Part shown: piece by piece, positions 11,737 to 24,953 of the stretch
How the letters are laid out: each line of letters begins with the position of its first letter
Position numbering within the stretch: the stretch's first letter is position 1
Notes under the pieces: model-generated
Told to the model about the DNA's origin: nothing
What the model saw: the letters and a program-made list of their open reading frames with translations, nothing else
Database searches by the model: none
Position numbers and translations under genes: made by a program
Assembly (NCBI RefSeq): GCF_001874645.1
Contig: NZ_CP017886.1
Coordinates: 3,904,001 to 3,968,000 of the forward strand
Reading direction: 5' to 3'
Length of the DNA stretch: 64,000 bases
From: Pseudomonas frederiksbergensis
GTDB lineage: Bacteria > Pseudomonadota > Gammaproteobacteria > Pseudomonadales > Pseudomonadaceae

Positions 11737-13083
11737 GTGTCTCTGATCGCTTCTGACCACTTCCGCATCGTTGTCGGCCTCGGCAAGAGCGGCATGTCCC
11801 TGGTTCGCTTCCTGGCGAACCGGGGCGTGTCGTTCGCTGTCGCCGATACGCGGGAAAACCCACCGGAGCTGGCCACGCTGCGTCGTGACTATCCGCAGGT
11901 GGAAGTGCGTTGTGGCGAGCTGGATGTCGAATTCCTCTGCCGTGCCGACGAGCTCTACGTGAGCCCGGGCCTGGCCTTGGCGACTCCGGCCCTGCAAGCG
12001 GCGGCTGCCCGTGGCGTGAAGCTGTCGGGTGATATCGAACTGTTCGCACGTAACGCAAAGGCGCCGATTGTTGCCATCAGCGGTTCCAACGCAAAAAGCA
12101 CCGTGACCACTCTGGTCGGCGAAATGGCGGCAGCGGCCGGCAAGCGCGTGGCGGTGGGCGGCAACCTCGGTACTCCGGCGCTCGACCTGTTGAGCGATGA
12201 CGTCGAGCTGTACGTGATGGAACTCTCGAGCTTCCAGCTGGAGACCACCGATCATCTGGGGGCCGAAGTGGCCACTGTGCTGAACGTCAGCGAAGACCAT
12301 ATGGACCGTTACAGTGGCCTGCCGGCGTATCACCTGGCCAAGCACCGGATCTTCCGTGGCGCGAAGCAAGTCGTGGTCAATCGTCAGGATGCACTGAGCC
12401 GTCCGTTGATGAGCGAGGGCCTGCCGTGCTGGACCTTCGGTCTGAGCAAACCTGATTTCAAGGCTTTTGGTCTGCGCGAGGAAAATGGCGAGAAGTATCT
12501 GGCCTTTGAATTCCAGAACCTGATGCCGGTGCGCGAGCTGAAAATTCGCGGCGCGCATAACCAGTCCAACGCCCTCGCGGCATTGGCCCTGGGGCACGCC
12601 GTTGGCCTGCCGTTCGACGCCATGCTGTCGAGCCTGCGCACCTTCGCCGGGCTTGAACATCGCTGCCAGTGGGTCCGCGACCTGAACGGCGTGAGCTACT
12701 ACAACGATTCCAAAGCCACTAACGTTGGCGCCGCTTTGGCCGCCATCGAAGGCCTGGGCGCAGACATCGAAGGCAAGCTGGTGCTGATTGCCGGTGGCGA
12801 CGGCAAAGGTGCCGAGTTCAAGGATCTGCGTGATCCGGTCGCGGCCAACTGCCGCGCCGTGGTGTTGATGGGCCGTGATTCCGAGCTGATTGGCCAGGCC
12901 ATCGGCGATGCCGTGCCACTGATTCGCGTCAACTCGCTGATCGAAGCGGTCGAGCAATGCCGTGCTATTGCCCAACCGGGTGATGCGGTGCTGCTGTCGC
13001 CGGCTTGTGCCAGTTTCGACATGTTCAAGAACTACGAAGAGCGTGGGCACCTGTTTGCTCAGGCCGTGGAGGACTTGGCATGA
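11737..13083 (+). CDS. murD: UDP-MurNAc-L-alanine:D-glutamate ligase MurD
   Basis: MurD adds D-glutamate to UDP-MurNAc-L-Ala in the cytoplasm. The 448-residue protein starts with a Rossmann-like substrate domain (VVGLGKSGMSLVRFLANRG). It carries the ATP-binding SGSNAKSTVT motif near residue 113, in which the usual GTNGK is SNAKS, a variant I have seen in Pseudomonas MurD. HRCQWV and NDSKATNVGA are conserved C-terminal blocks. The start is GTG at 11737, five bases after the mraY stop. The stop TGA overlaps the ftsW ATG. Confidence 0.96.
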   Translation: MSLIASDHFRIVVGLGKSGMSLVRFLANRGVSFAVADTRENPPELATLRRDYPQVEVRCGELDVEFLCRADELYVSPGLALATPALQAAAARGVKLSGDIELFARNAKAPIVAISGSNAKSTVTTLVGEMAAAAGKRVAVGGNLGTPALDLLSDDVELYVMELSSFQLETTDHLGAEVATVLNVSEDHMDRYSGLPAYHLAKHRIFRGAKQVVVNRQDALSRPLMSEGLPCWTFGLSKPDFKAFGLREENGEKYLAFEFQNLMPVRELKIRGAHNQSNALAALALGHAVGLPFDAMLSSLRTFAGLEHRCQWVRDLNGVSYYNDSKATNVGAALAAIEGLGADIEGKLVLIAGGDGKGAEFKDLRDPVAANCRAVVLMGRDSELIGQAIGDAVPLIRVNSLIEAVEQCRAIAQPGDAVLLSPACASFDMFKNYEERGHLFAQAVEDLA

Positions 13084-14297
13084 GCTTGACAAACATCATC
13101 AAACCGTACCCTTCGCCGCTCATCACCGGGCGTGGTATCGACCTCGACTTCCCGATGCTCGCCGGTTGCCTGGCGTTGCTGGGGCTGGGGCTGGTCATGA
13201 TTGCCTCGGCATCGACCGAAGTGGCGGCAGTGCAGTCGGGCAGTGCCCTGTATTACATGATTCGTCACCTGATTTACGTCGTGCTCGGCTTGGGTGCCTG
13301 CATCGTCACCATGATGATCCCGATCGCCACCTGGCAACGCCTGGGCTGGCTGATGCTGATCGGTGCGTTCGGTTTGCTGGTGATGGTGATCGTCCCGGGG
13401 ATCGGCCGTGAAGTGAACGGTTCGATGCGCTGGATCGGCTTCAGTTTCTTCAACGTTCAGCCTTCCGAGATCGCCAAGGTGTTCGTGGTGATCTACCTCG
13501 CCGGTTATCTGGTGCGTCGGCAGAAAGAAGTTCGCGAGAGCTGGATGGGCTTCTTCAAGCCGTTCATCGTGTTGCTGCCAATGGCCGGTCTGTTGCTGAT
13601 GGAGCCGGACTTCGGTGCCACCGTCGTGATGATGGCGGCGGCGGCTGCGATGCTGTTCCTGGGCGGGGTCGGGCTGTTCCGTTTTTCCTTGATGGTTGTC
13701 CTGGCTGTCGCGGCGGTGGTGTTGTTGATTCAAGTGCAGCCGTATCGAATGGCGCGCCTGACCAACTTTGCGGATCCATGGGCCGACCAGTTCGGCGCTG
13801 GCTATCAATTGTCTCAAGCATTGATCGCCTTCGGTCGCGGCGAATGGCTGGGCGTTGGCCTGGGCAACAGCGTGCAAAAACAGTTCTACCTGCCGGAAGC
13901 CCACACTGACTTCGTGTTCTCGGTCCTGGCCGAAGAGCTGGGTGCCGTGGGTTCCTTGTGTACGGTCGCACTGTTCGTCTTTGTCTGTATTCGTGGCATG
14001 TACATCGGTTTGTGGGCAGAAAAGGCCAAGCAATTCTTCGCCGCTTATGTCGCCTACGGTTTGTCGTTCCTGTGGATTGGCCAGTTCCTGATCAACATCG
14101 GGGTGAACGTCGGCCTGCTGCCGACCAAGGGCCTGACCTTGCCGTTCCTCAGTTATGGCGGCAGTTCGTTGGTGATCTGCTGCGCCTGCCTTGGCTTGTT
14201 GTTGCGCATCGAATGGGAGAGTCGAACCCACTTGGGCAGCGAAGAGATGGAGTTCAGTGAGAGCGACTTCGCCGAGGAGCCGACCCATGGGCGCTAA
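13080..14297 (+). CDS. ftsW: Septal peptidoglycan glycosyltransferase FtsW (SEDS family)
   Basis: FtsW polymerises lipid II at the septum together with FtsI. The 405-residue SEDS protein has around ten transmembrane segments; visible signatures are NGSMRWI, QPSEIAK, LLMEPDFGATVV and the C-terminal block LPTKGLTLPFLSYGGSS. An upstream in-frame codon at 13005 lies within murD; ATG 13080, overlapping the murD stop, gives the usual MSLTNIIKPYPSP start. It overlaps the start of murG by eleven bases. Confidence 0.96.
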   Translation: MSLTNIIKPYPSPLITGRGIDLDFPMLAGCLALLGLGLVMIASASTEVAAVQSGSALYYMIRHLIYVVLGLGACIVTMMIPIATWQRLGWLMLIGAFGLLVMVIVPGIGREVNGSMRWIGFSFFNVQPSEIAKVFVVIYLAGYLVRRQKEVRESWMGFFKPFIVLLPMAGLLLMEPDFGATVVMMAAAAAMLFLGGVGLFRFSLMVVLAVAAVVLLIQVQPYRMARLTNFADPWADQFGAGYQLSQALIAFGRGEWLGVGLGNSVQKQFYLPEAHTDFVFSVLAEELGAVGSLCTVALFVFVCIRGMYIGLWAEKAKQFFAAYVAYGLSFLWIGQFLINIGVNVGLLPTKGLTLPFLSYGGSSLVICCACLGLLLRIEWESRTHLGSEEMEFSESDFAEEPTHGR

Positions 14298-15349
14298 CGT
14301 GCTGATCATGGCAGGCGGCACCGGTGGCCACGTGTTCCCGGCGCTGGCCTGCGCTCGCGAGTTTCAGGCGCGTGGCTATACCGTGCACTGGCTCGGGACA
14401 CCACGCGGGATCGAAAACGAATTGGTCCCGAATGCCGGCCTGCCGTTGCACTTGATCAATGTCAGCGGCCTGCGTGGCAAGAGCAAGCTGTCGCTGCTCA
14501 AGGCACCTTTTGTATTGCTCAAGGCGATCTGGCAGGCACGTGCCGTCATTCGTCAGCTGAAACCGGTCTGCGTCCTGGGCTTTGGCGGATATGTCACTGG
14601 TCCCGGTGGTGTAGCCGCCAAATTGGCCGGTGTGCCCGTCATCGTTCATGAACAGAACGCCGTCGCTGGTACCGCCAATCGGCTGCTGGTGCCGTTGGCC
14701 GCGCGAGTCTGCGAAGCTTTCCCGGACACCTTTGCTGCCAGTGGCAGCCGGCGCACTACCGGTAACCCGGTGCGCACCGAGTTGTTCCTCGAAACATCGC
14801 GTCCAGCCTTGGCCGGACGCAAAGCGCGTTTGCTGATCCTCGGCGGAAGCCTTGGGGCAGAGCCGTTGAACAAATTGCTGCCTGAAGCCCTGTCGCTGGT
14901 TCCCGCTGAACTGCGTCCGGAAGTGTTTCATCAGGCTGGTAAAAACCACGATGAAGTGACTGCCGAGCGCTATCGCACTGTCGGTGTCGAGGCGCAAGTG
15001 CAGCCTTTCATCAAAGACATGGCCCAAGCCTATGGTTGGGCCGACCTGGTGGTCTGTCGCGCAGGCGCGCTGACTGTCAGTGAGCTGGCTGCTGCCGGTC
15101 TGCCCTCGATGCTGGTGCCTTTGCCCCACGCGATCGACGATCACCAGACCCGCAATGCCGAATATTTGGCTCGTGAAGGCGCTGCCTTCCTGATGCCGCA
15201 AAGAACGACTGGCGCAGCGGATCTCGCTGCACGCCTGACAGAGGTCTTGATGCAACCGCAACGACTCAACGACATGGCTGGCGCCGCTCGTCGCCTGGCT
15301 AAACCTGATGCAACCCGCAACGTGGTCGATATCTGCCTGGAGGTGGTTC

Positions 15350-15357
<8 letters not shown>
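14287..15357 (+). CDS. murG: UDP-GlcNAc:lipid I N-acetylglucosaminyltransferase MurG
   Basis: MurG is the peripheral membrane GT-B glycosyltransferase that converts lipid I to lipid II. In the 356-residue protein the N-terminal glycine loop [14 protein letters not shown], the second loop [29 protein letters not shown], and the C-terminal donor-site block [15 protein letters not shown] are all present. ATG 14287 is chosen over upstream in-frame codons inside ftsW because it directly begins the glycine loop region. The stop overlaps the murC start by eight bases. Confidence 0.97.
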
Positions 15358-17787
<2,430 letters not shown>

Positions 17788-17791
17788 GACC

Positions 17792-18658
17792 ATGCAAGGC
17801 GCCCAGCTACGTCATCAGCCACCCGCACCCGGCCGCAAGCCGGTGCCGCGGGGTGCCAGCCGAATGGTGGCCAAAGAGCCGATGTCGGTGCGCCTGCCGA
17901 AAGCCAATTTTGGTTTTCTCAAAGCCTTGTTCTGGCCCGTGCTGTTGGTCGCGCTGGGGTTCGGTACTTACGAAGGTGCACAGCGTTTGCTGCCGTACGC
18001 CGACCGACCGATCACCAAGATCAACGTGCAGGGCGATTTGAGTTACATCAGCCAGCAAGCGGTGCAGCAGCGGATCGCCCCGTACGTGGCGGCAAGCTTC
18101 TTCACCATTGACCTGGCGAGCATGCGTACCGAGCTGGAACAGATGCCATGGATTGCGCACGCCGAAGTGCGTCGCGTCTGGCCTGACCAGGTGGTGATTC
18201 GTCTGGAAGAGCAACTGCCCGTGGCCCGTTGGGGTGACGAAGCGCTGCTGAACAACCAGGGGCAGGCGTTTACGCCGCGTGAATTGGCCAACTACGAACA
18301 TTTGCCACAGCTGTTCGGCCCACAACGGGCTCAGCAGCAAGTGATGCAGCAGTATCAGGTGTTGAGCCAGATGTTACGGCCATTGGGCTTCTCGATTGCC
18401 CGGCTGGAATTGCGTGAACGCGGCAGCTGGTTTTTGACCACTGGCGCGGGTAGCGCGGGCCCTGGGATCGAGCTGTTGCTGGGTCGCGATCACCTGGTGG
18501 AAAAGATGCGCCGCTTCATTGCCATCTACGACAAGACGCTTAAAGAACAGATTACGAACATTGCGCGCATCGACCTGCGTTATGCCAACGGCCTGGCCGT
18601 CGGCTGGCGGGAACCTGTAGCGCCCACGACGGCCCAACGCGCCGTCGCGAAGAATTGA
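17792..18658 (+). CDS. ftsQ: Cell division protein FtsQ
   Basis: FtsQ is a bitopic inner-membrane protein that links early and late divisome proteins and binds FtsL/FtsB. The 288-residue protein has a basic, proline-rich cytoplasmic N-terminus, one transmembrane helix at about 50-68 ([19 protein letters not shown]), a POTRA domain starting near [19 protein letters not shown], and a beta domain. An in-frame upstream codon at 17744 lies inside ddlB; ATG 17792 gives the usual start. ftsA follows after 14 bases. Confidence 0.94.
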   Translation: MQGAQLRHQPPAPGRKPVPRGASRMVAKEPMSVRLPKANFGFLKALFWPVLLVALGFGTYEGAQRLLPYADRPITKINVQGDLSYISQQAVQQRIAPYVAASFFTIDLASMRTELEQMPWIAHAEVRRVWPDQVVIRLEEQLPVARWGDEALLNNQGQAFTPRELANYEHLPQLFGPQRAQQQVMQQYQVLSQMLRPLGFSIARLELRERGSWFLTTGAGSAGPGIELLLGRDHLVEKMRRFIAIYDKTLKEQITNIARIDLRYANGLAVGWREPVAPTTAQRAVAKN

Positions 18659-18672
18659 GAAGAGGCAGGACC

Positions 18673-19935
18673 ATGGCAAACGTGCAAAGCGGCAAAATGA
18701 TCGTCGGTCTGGATATCGGTACCTCCAAGGTGGTGGCGCTGGTAGGCGAGGTCGCGGCCGATGGCCAACTTGAAATCGTCGGGATCGGTACTCACCCGTC
18801 CCGCGGCCTGAAGAAGGGCGTGGTGGTGAATATCGAATCCACCGTGCAGTCCATTCAGCGCGCGATCGAAGAAGCGCAACTGATGGCCGGTTGCCGGATT
18901 CACTCGGCGTTCGTCGGTGTGGCCGGCAATCACATTCGCAGCCTGAACTCCCACGGCATCGTGGCGATTCGTGATCGCGAAGTCAGCTCGGCCGACCTTG
19001 AGCGCGTGCTCGATGCCGCCCAGGCCGTGGCCATTCCGGCGGATCAGCGCGTTCTGCACACGTTGCCGCAGGATTACGTGATCGATAACCAGGAAGGCGT
19101 GCGTGAGCCTTTGGGCATGTCCGGCGTTCGTCTGGAAGCCAAGGTTCACGTGGTTACCTGCGCGGTGAACGCTGCACAGAACATTGAAAAGTGCGTGCGT
19201 CGTTGCGGTCTGGAAATCGACGACATCATTCTCGAGCAGCTTGCTTCTGCGTACTCGGTACTGACCGATGACGAGAAAGAGCTGGGCGTGTGCCTGGTGG
19301 ATATCGGTGGCGGTACCACCGACATCGCCATCTTCACCGAAGGCGCGATTCGTCACACCGCGGTGATCCCGATTGCTGGTGATCAGGTGACCAACGACAT
19401 CGCCATGGCGTTGCGCACTCCGACTCAGTACGCCGAAGAAATCAAGATTCGCTACGCCTGCGCCCTGGCCAAACTGGCCGGCGCCGGTGAAACCATCAAG
19501 GTCCCAAGCGTCGGTGATCGTCCGCCGCGCGAGCTGTCCCGTCAGGCCTTGGCCGAAGTGGTCGAGCCGCGTTACGACGAACTGTTCACGCTGATCCAGG
19601 CCGAGCTGCGTCGCAGCGGCTACGAAGACCTGATCCCGGCCGGCATCGTGCTGACCGGCGGCACCTCGAAGATGGAAGGCGCGGTCGAGTTGGCCGAAGA
19701 GATTTTCCACATGCCGGTTCGCCTGGGCGTACCGCATGGCGTCAGAGGCCTGGACGATGTAGTGCGCAACCCGATTTATTCCACCGGTGTGGGTTTGCTG
19801 ATGTATGGCCTGCAAAAGCAGTCCGATGGCATTTCCTTCTCCGGGATCAGCAGCAGTCGCGATAGCTACAACAATGACGAGGCCAAGAGCCCGTTGATCG
19901 ATCGCATCAAAAGCTGGGTCCAGGGCAATTTCTAA
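18673..19935 (+). CDS. ftsA: Cell division protein FtsA
   Basis: FtsA is the actin-like ATPase that tethers FtsZ filaments to the membrane and recruits later division proteins. The 420-residue protein has actin-family phosphate motifs VGLDIGTSKV near the N-terminus and CLVDIGGGTTDIAIF near residue 213, GIVLTGGTSKMEG in the last third, and the conserved C-terminal amphipathic membrane helix SPLIDRIKSWVQGNF. ATG 18673 is preceded by GAGGCAGGA; an in-frame codon six residues upstream overlaps ftsQ. A 98-bp gap with short CACCG-type repeats separates it from ftsZ. Confidence 0.97.
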   Translation: MANVQSGKMIVGLDIGTSKVVALVGEVAADGQLEIVGIGTHPSRGLKKGVVVNIESTVQSIQRAIEEAQLMAGCRIHSAFVGVAGNHIRSLNSHGIVAIRDREVSSADLERVLDAAQAVAIPADQRVLHTLPQDYVIDNQEGVREPLGMSGVRLEAKVHVVTCAVNAAQNIEKCVRRCGLEIDDIILEQLASAYSVLTDDEKELGVCLVDIGGGTTDIAIFTEGAIRHTAVIPIAGDQVTNDIAMALRTPTQYAEEIKIRYACALAKLAGAGETIKVPSVGDRPPRELSRQALAEVVEPRYDELFTLIQAELRRSGYEDLIPAGIVLTGGTSKMEGAVELAEEIFHMPVRLGVPHGVRGLDDVVRNPIYSTGVGLLMYGLQKQSDGISFSGISSSRDSYNNDEAKSPLIDRIKSWVQGNF

Positions 19936-20033
19936 CGATTTACCGCAACACCGCCACACCGTGACACCGCAGCACCGTTGTACGCAGTAGGCGCAGTAGG
20001 CGAAAAAAACTAGAGAACGTAAGGAGAGGGAAA

Positions 20034-21227
20034 ATGTTCGAACTCGTAGACAACATCCCCGCAAGCCCGGTAATTAAAGTTATCGGTGTTGGCGGTGGCG
20101 GCGGCAACGCTGTCAATCACATGGTCAAGAGCAACATTGAAGGCGTTGAGTTCATCTGCGCCAACACTGATGCCCAGGCGCTGAAAAGCATCGGCGCGCG
20201 GACCATCCTGCAATTGGGCACCGGCGTGACCAAAGGTCTGGGTGCTGGCGCGAACCCTGAGGTCGGTCGTCAGGCCGCTCTGGAAGACCGCGAGCGCATC
20301 GCCGAAGTGCTGCAAGGCACAAACATGGTGTTTATCACCACCGGCATGGGCGGCGGTACCGGTACCGGTGCTGCGCCGATCATTGCCGAAGTGGCCAAGG
20401 AAATGGGGATCCTCACCGTTGCGGTGGTGACCCGTCCGTTCCCGTTCGAAGGTCGCAAGCGCATGCAGATCGCCGACGAAGGCATCCGTCTGCTGTCTGA
20501 AAGCGTCGACTCGTTGATCACCATTCCCAACGAGAAGCTGCTGACCATCCTCGGTAAAGACGCCAGCCTCTTGTCGGCTTTCGCCAAGGCCGACGATGTA
20601 CTGGCCGGTGCCGTTCGCGGTATCTCCGACATCATCAAGCGTCCGGGCATGATCAACGTCGACTTCGCCGACGTCCGTACCGTGATGAGCGAAATGGGCA
20701 TGGCAATGATGGGCACTGGCTGCGCCAGCGGTCCGAACCGTGCACGTGAAGCGACCGAAGCGGCGATCCGCAATCCGTTGCTCGAAGACGTGAACCTGCA
20801 AGGTGCACGCGGCATCCTGGTGAACATCACCGCCGGTCCTGACCTGTCTCTGGGTGAGTACTCCGACGTGGGTAGCATCATCGAAGCGTTCGCTTCCGAG
20901 CACGCCATGGTCAAGGTCGGTACCGTTATCGATCCGGACATGCGCGACGAGCTGCACGTGACTGTGGTTGCCACCGGTCTGGGCGCGAAAATCGAGAAGC
21001 CTGTGAAGGTTATCGACAATACCGTTCACACCTCCATGGCTTCGCAGCCACAACAACAATCCCCTGCACGTCAGGAACAACCAGCGGTAAACTACCGTGA
21101 CCTTGACCGTCCGACCGTCATGCGCAACCAGGCTCAGGCCGGTGCTGCGACTGCCGCGAAGATGAATCCGCAAGACGATCTGGATTACCTGGACATCCCG
21201 GCATTCCTGCGTCGTCAGGCCGATTGA
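20034..21227 (+). CDS. ftsZ: Cell division protein FtsZ
   Basis: FtsZ is the tubulin-like GTPase that builds the division ring. The 397-residue protein has the tubulin signature GGGTGTG at residues 106-112, the N-terminal GVGGGGGNAVNHM, and the T7 loop NVDFADVR. A variable Q/P-rich linker near 320-370 is followed by the C-terminal peptide LDYLDIPAFLRRQAD, which binds FtsA and ZipA. The start has AAGGAGAGGG directly upstream, one of the strongest ribosome binding sites in the window, consistent with the high FtsZ level needed. Confidence 0.98.
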   Translation: MFELVDNIPASPVIKVIGVGGGGGNAVNHMVKSNIEGVEFICANTDAQALKSIGARTILQLGTGVTKGLGAGANPEVGRQAALEDRERIAEVLQGTNMVFITTGMGGGTGTGAAPIIAEVAKEMGILTVAVVTRPFPFEGRKRMQIADEGIRLLSESVDSLITIPNEKLLTILGKDASLLSAFAKADDVLAGAVRGISDIIKRPGMINVDFADVRTVMSEMGMAMMGTGCASGPNRAREATEAAIRNPLLEDVNLQGARGILVNITAGPDLSLGEYSDVGSIIEAFASEHAMVKVGTVIDPDMRDELHVTVVATGLGAKIEKPVKVIDNTVHTSMASQPQQQSPARQEQPAVNYRDLDRPTVMRNQAQAGAATAAKMNPQDDLDYLDIPAFLRRQAD

Positions 21228-21303
21228 TGGAATGTATCAGGGCGATGAAGGTGATTGGTGTTCAGCAAAGGTCTGGTCTGCTATTATCGCCAGCCTTTGT
21301 TGA

Positions 21304-22251
<948 letters not shown>

Positions 22252-22272
22252 GCAAAAACCTCTCTAGTTTTT

Positions 22273-22300
22273 AAAGGCTGCCTTCGGGTGGCCTTTTTTT
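22273..22300 (+). terminator. Intrinsic terminator after lpxC
   Basis: AAAGGCTGCC, loop TTCG, then GGTGGCCTTTTTTT form a ten-pair hairpin (two G-U pairs) with a T tract, 21 bp after the lpxC stop. Confidence 0.9.
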
Positions 22301-22329
22301 ATGCCTGCGGTTTTGTGGTGACACCAAAG

Positions 22330-22413
22330 CCTGCGTAGGAGCTGCCGCAGGCTGCGATCTTTTGGCAGTGTTGAAGATCAACAGATCGCAGCCTGCGGCA
22401 GCTCCTACGCAGG
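22330..22413. repeat. Inverted REP pair (BIME-like)
   Basis: Two perfect 31-bp inverted arms (22330-22360 and 22383-22413) with the Pseudomonas REP core GTAGGAGCTGCCGCAGG surround a 22-bp centre. The transcript would form one very long hairpin between lpxC and the convergent diguanylate cyclase gene. Confidence 0.9.
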
Positions 22414-22446
22414 TGAAGGGGGAAGAGGGTGAAGGGGGGAAGACGT

Positions 22447-23955
22447 CTATTCCTGCGCGCTGACCACCCGATTACGCCCACGATGTTTGGCCTGATACAG
22501 CGCTTTGTCGGCGGCGTACATCAGGTTTTCCAGGCTCTCGCCCGGTTGGCCAGTCGAGGTGCTGAGGCCGATACTGACGGTGATCGGTGACTCGTCGCCT
22601 TCGAACGGTGGCAATTGTTCGACTGCCGCACGGATATTTTCGGCAATCTGCAGTGCACCAAAGGTGTCAGTCTCGGCCAACACCACGGAAAACTCCTCGC
22701 CGCCATACCGCGCGGCGAGATCGGAAGGGCGACGGATGTTTTCGCTGATGACTCTGGCGAGCACGCGCAACGCATCGTCGCCGCCCTGATGGCCGTGGCG
22801 GTCGTTGAACGATTTGAAGTGATCGGCGTCGATCATCAGCACCGACAGCGGCTTGCCCGAGCGCTGGGCACGGGACCATTCGCGGTTCAAGGCCTGGTCG
22901 AGCGTCCGCCGGTTAGCCACGCCGGTGAGTGCGTCAATAGCGGCCTGTTCAGCCAGTTCCTGCTCGGCGTGACGGCGCAGGCGCAATTCTCGGCACAGCT
23001 GCAAGGTCAGCCACATCAGGCCGATACACAGCACACCGGTTGCACCGCTGATTACGTACGCGGTGCGTTTCCAGCTGGCGAAGAGCTCGTCCATGGAGAG
23101 CGCGACGCTCACCGTCAACGGCAAGTTCCCGACGCGCGAAAAGGTATACAGGCGGTCCTGGTGGTCCATGCTCGACACGCTGACGAAGCTGCCACTGCCT
23201 TCATGCAGGATGCGTATGACGTTGGGCCGACTGCCAAAGCTCTTGCCAATGCTGTCATCCGTCAGCATGGGCTTTTGCGCCAGCAGTATGCCGTCCTTGT
23301 CGAGCACGTTGAGGGTGCTGTCAGTGCCGATGTTCAAGCTGCTGAACAGCTCATCAAAGTACGCCAGCCGCATGGAAGCGGCGGCAACGCCAAGAAACTC
23401 CCCGGTGGGCGAAGAGATGCGCCGACTGAAGCTGATGCGCCACTGATCACTGTCAGCGCAGTCGCAACGGGATTTGAACGGCCGACTGATAAACATCCCG
23501 GTGTCGCGATGGGTGACGTGGGCCTGGAAGTAGTCGCGGTCAGAAAAATTGCCCGGTTTGGGCTGAATCAACGATGAATCGGCGATCACCTCGCCATGCT
23601 TGTCGAGCAGCAGGACATCGCCCTTGAAACGTGCGGTGCTTGCGCGGTCGAACAGCACCAGGTGGCGGATCTGCGCCGAAACCTGCTGCAGGTCGTCGCG
23701 TTGGGCGGCAGCGATCAATCCTTGCAGTGACAAGTCATAGAGCTCGACATTGCGCAGCACATCGGCGTCGATCAATTGCACGATGTTGGTCGCACCACGA
23801 GTGGCCGCCTGCATGGCATTGGCGTGTTCGCGGATCAGCAGGAAGGTGACAATGGCGATAATCGAGACGACAGTCAGCGAGCTGCCGAGAACCAGCATGA
23901 GTTCTGGTCGGCGGGTAGAGCCCGTTATGGAGCGGTGTGTGCGGTTTGCACTCAT
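22447..23955 (-). CDS. Membrane-bound diguanylate cyclase with periplasmic sensor domain
   Basis: This 502-residue protein makes cyclic di-GMP. It has an N-terminal membrane helix (about 20-43), a periplasmic dCache/PDC-like sensor (about 45-290, with DRDYFQAHVTHRDTGMFIS), a second membrane helix (about 295-315) and a C-terminal GGDEF domain. The active-site motif is GGEEF, an active variant. An RPSD motif five residues upstream matches the inhibitory I-site (RxxD), so product feedback inhibition is likely. No EAL domain follows. It is transcribed convergently with lpxC. The sensed ligand cannot be read from the sequence. Confidence 0.92.
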   Translation of the reverse strand: MSANRTHRSITGSTRRPELMLVLGSSLTVVSIIAIVTFLLIREHANAMQAATRGATNIVQLIDADVLRNVELYDLSLQGLIAAAQRDDLQQVSAQIRHLVLFDRASTARFKGDVLLLDKHGEVIADSSLIQPKPGNFSDRDYFQAHVTHRDTGMFISRPFKSRCDCADSDQWRISFSRRISSPTGEFLGVAAASMRLAYFDELFSSLNIGTDSTLNVLDKDGILLAQKPMLTDDSIGKSFGSRPNVIRILHEGSGSFVSVSSMDHQDRLYTFSRVGNLPLTVSVALSMDELFASWKRTAYVISGATGVLCIGLMWLTLQLCRELRLRRHAEQELAEQAAIDALTGVANRRTLDQALNREWSRAQRSGKPLSVLMIDADHFKSFNDRHGHQGGDDALRVLARVISENIRRPSDLAARYGGEEFSVVLAETDTFGALQIAENIRAAVEQLPPFEGDESPITVSIGLSTSTGQPGESLENLMYAADKALYQAKHRGRNRVVSAQE

Positions 23956-24062
23956 GGTTCTGATTTCTGCACAGGGACATCATCAGCGTAGCTCCCGGAC
24001 AAGCCGGGCGACATTGCAGATATCAGTTCGTTTATCTCAGTGCATGTATAGATCCCGGACAT

Positions 24063-24093
24063 AAAAAAGGCCAGTGCGGGTGCTGGCCTTTTT
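24063..24093. terminator. Bidirectional intrinsic terminator between oprD remnant and diguanylate cyclase gene
   Basis: AAAAAAGGCCAG and CTGGCCTTTTT flank a short loop. It lies 12 bp beyond the porin remnant's stop codon and upstream of the diguanylate cyclase gene on the same strand, so it would separate the two. Confidence 0.85.
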
Positions 24094-24104
24094 GTGAATT
24101 TTTC

Positions 24105-24735
24105 TTAGAAAACGTTCAGCAGGTAGTCGACGATCACCCAGTATTCATCGGTGTCGGTATCCAGCGCGCCATAGCCGTTGCCGCCGCGGTTGGTGGCCCA
24201 TTGCAGACGTACCGCCAGATCCTTGGCCGTACCGCCCTGGACCACGTACTTGAGATCGATATCACGCTCCCAGTGTTTGGCATTTTTACCATCTTCGTTG
24301 CAGAAGTTGGCATAGCCACGACTGTTCGGATCAACCTTGCTCAAATCCAGCGTGCCACGTGAATACGACACGGTCGAGGTCAGCCCTGGCACGCCGACAC
24401 CGGCGAAATCATAGGCGTACTTGAGTTTCCACGAGCGCTCGTTCGGGCCGTTGAAGTCCGAGTACGGCTGCGAGTTGTCGAAGAAGATGCTGTCGCCCTG
24501 GGAGATGTAATCGAACGGCGTGTTGCCGTTAACGCGCTGGTAAGCGGCGGTGACGCTGTGGCTACCGACGCCCACGGTAAAGTGCAGGCTGTAGGCGGCT
24601 CATGCCGCCGGCAATCACCGGGTTGTCGAGAAACAGTTCACCGGCTTTCAGTTCAGTGTCGTGGGTCTGCTACTGACGGTTGCGGTTCATGTAGTCGTTG
24701 CGGTCATCGTTGCGGCCATTGCAATGAATAGCGGA
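24105..24735 (-). pseudogene. Remnant of an OprD-family outer-membrane porin
   Basis: The last ~156 codons (24105-24575) read as the C-terminus of an OprD-type porin: [36 protein letters not shown] and a C-terminal strand ending YLLNVF. Upstream, in a different frame, comes [15 protein letters not shown], the kind of segment found about 100 residues earlier in OprD. Before it lies an in-frame TAG after YMNRNRQ, which resembles an early strand. The frame break is at about 24595, with TGA at 24600-24602. No signal peptide or start is found. I infer a gene eroded by at least two internal deletions, a frameshift and a stop; the 5' boundary is approximate. Confidence 0.75.
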
Positions 24736-24860
24736 CAGGGTTTGAGGGTGATGCTCACGGGGGGACAGTTCCTTGGGCCAATAACAGTAGTTGTAATTTT
24801 TAATAATTCGGGTGTTTCTTATTGGCTAATAACGAAGGAATACCTGATAAATACACCACG

Positions 24861-24889
24861 AAAAAAAAGCCGCTGATAGCAGCGGCTTT
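24861..24889 (-). terminator. Intrinsic terminator downstream of the small exported protein gene
   Basis: On the minus strand AAAGCCGCTGC and GCAGCGGCTTT-type arms, read as AAAGCCGCT..AGCGGCTTTTTTTT, form a stable hairpin with a T tract about 65 bp after the stop at 24954. Confidence 0.85.
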
Positions 24890-24953
24890 GAAGACAACTT
24901 CTCAAGGGAAAGAGCCTTGAGACGTGTCGAGGGAAACTGGGTGGTGTTGCCGA

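Noticed and set aside
12061..12120. MurD P-loop reading SGSNAKST considered a damaged ATP site
   Set aside because: I recall this GSNAKS form in other Pseudomonas MurD proteins, so it is a lineage variant, not damage.
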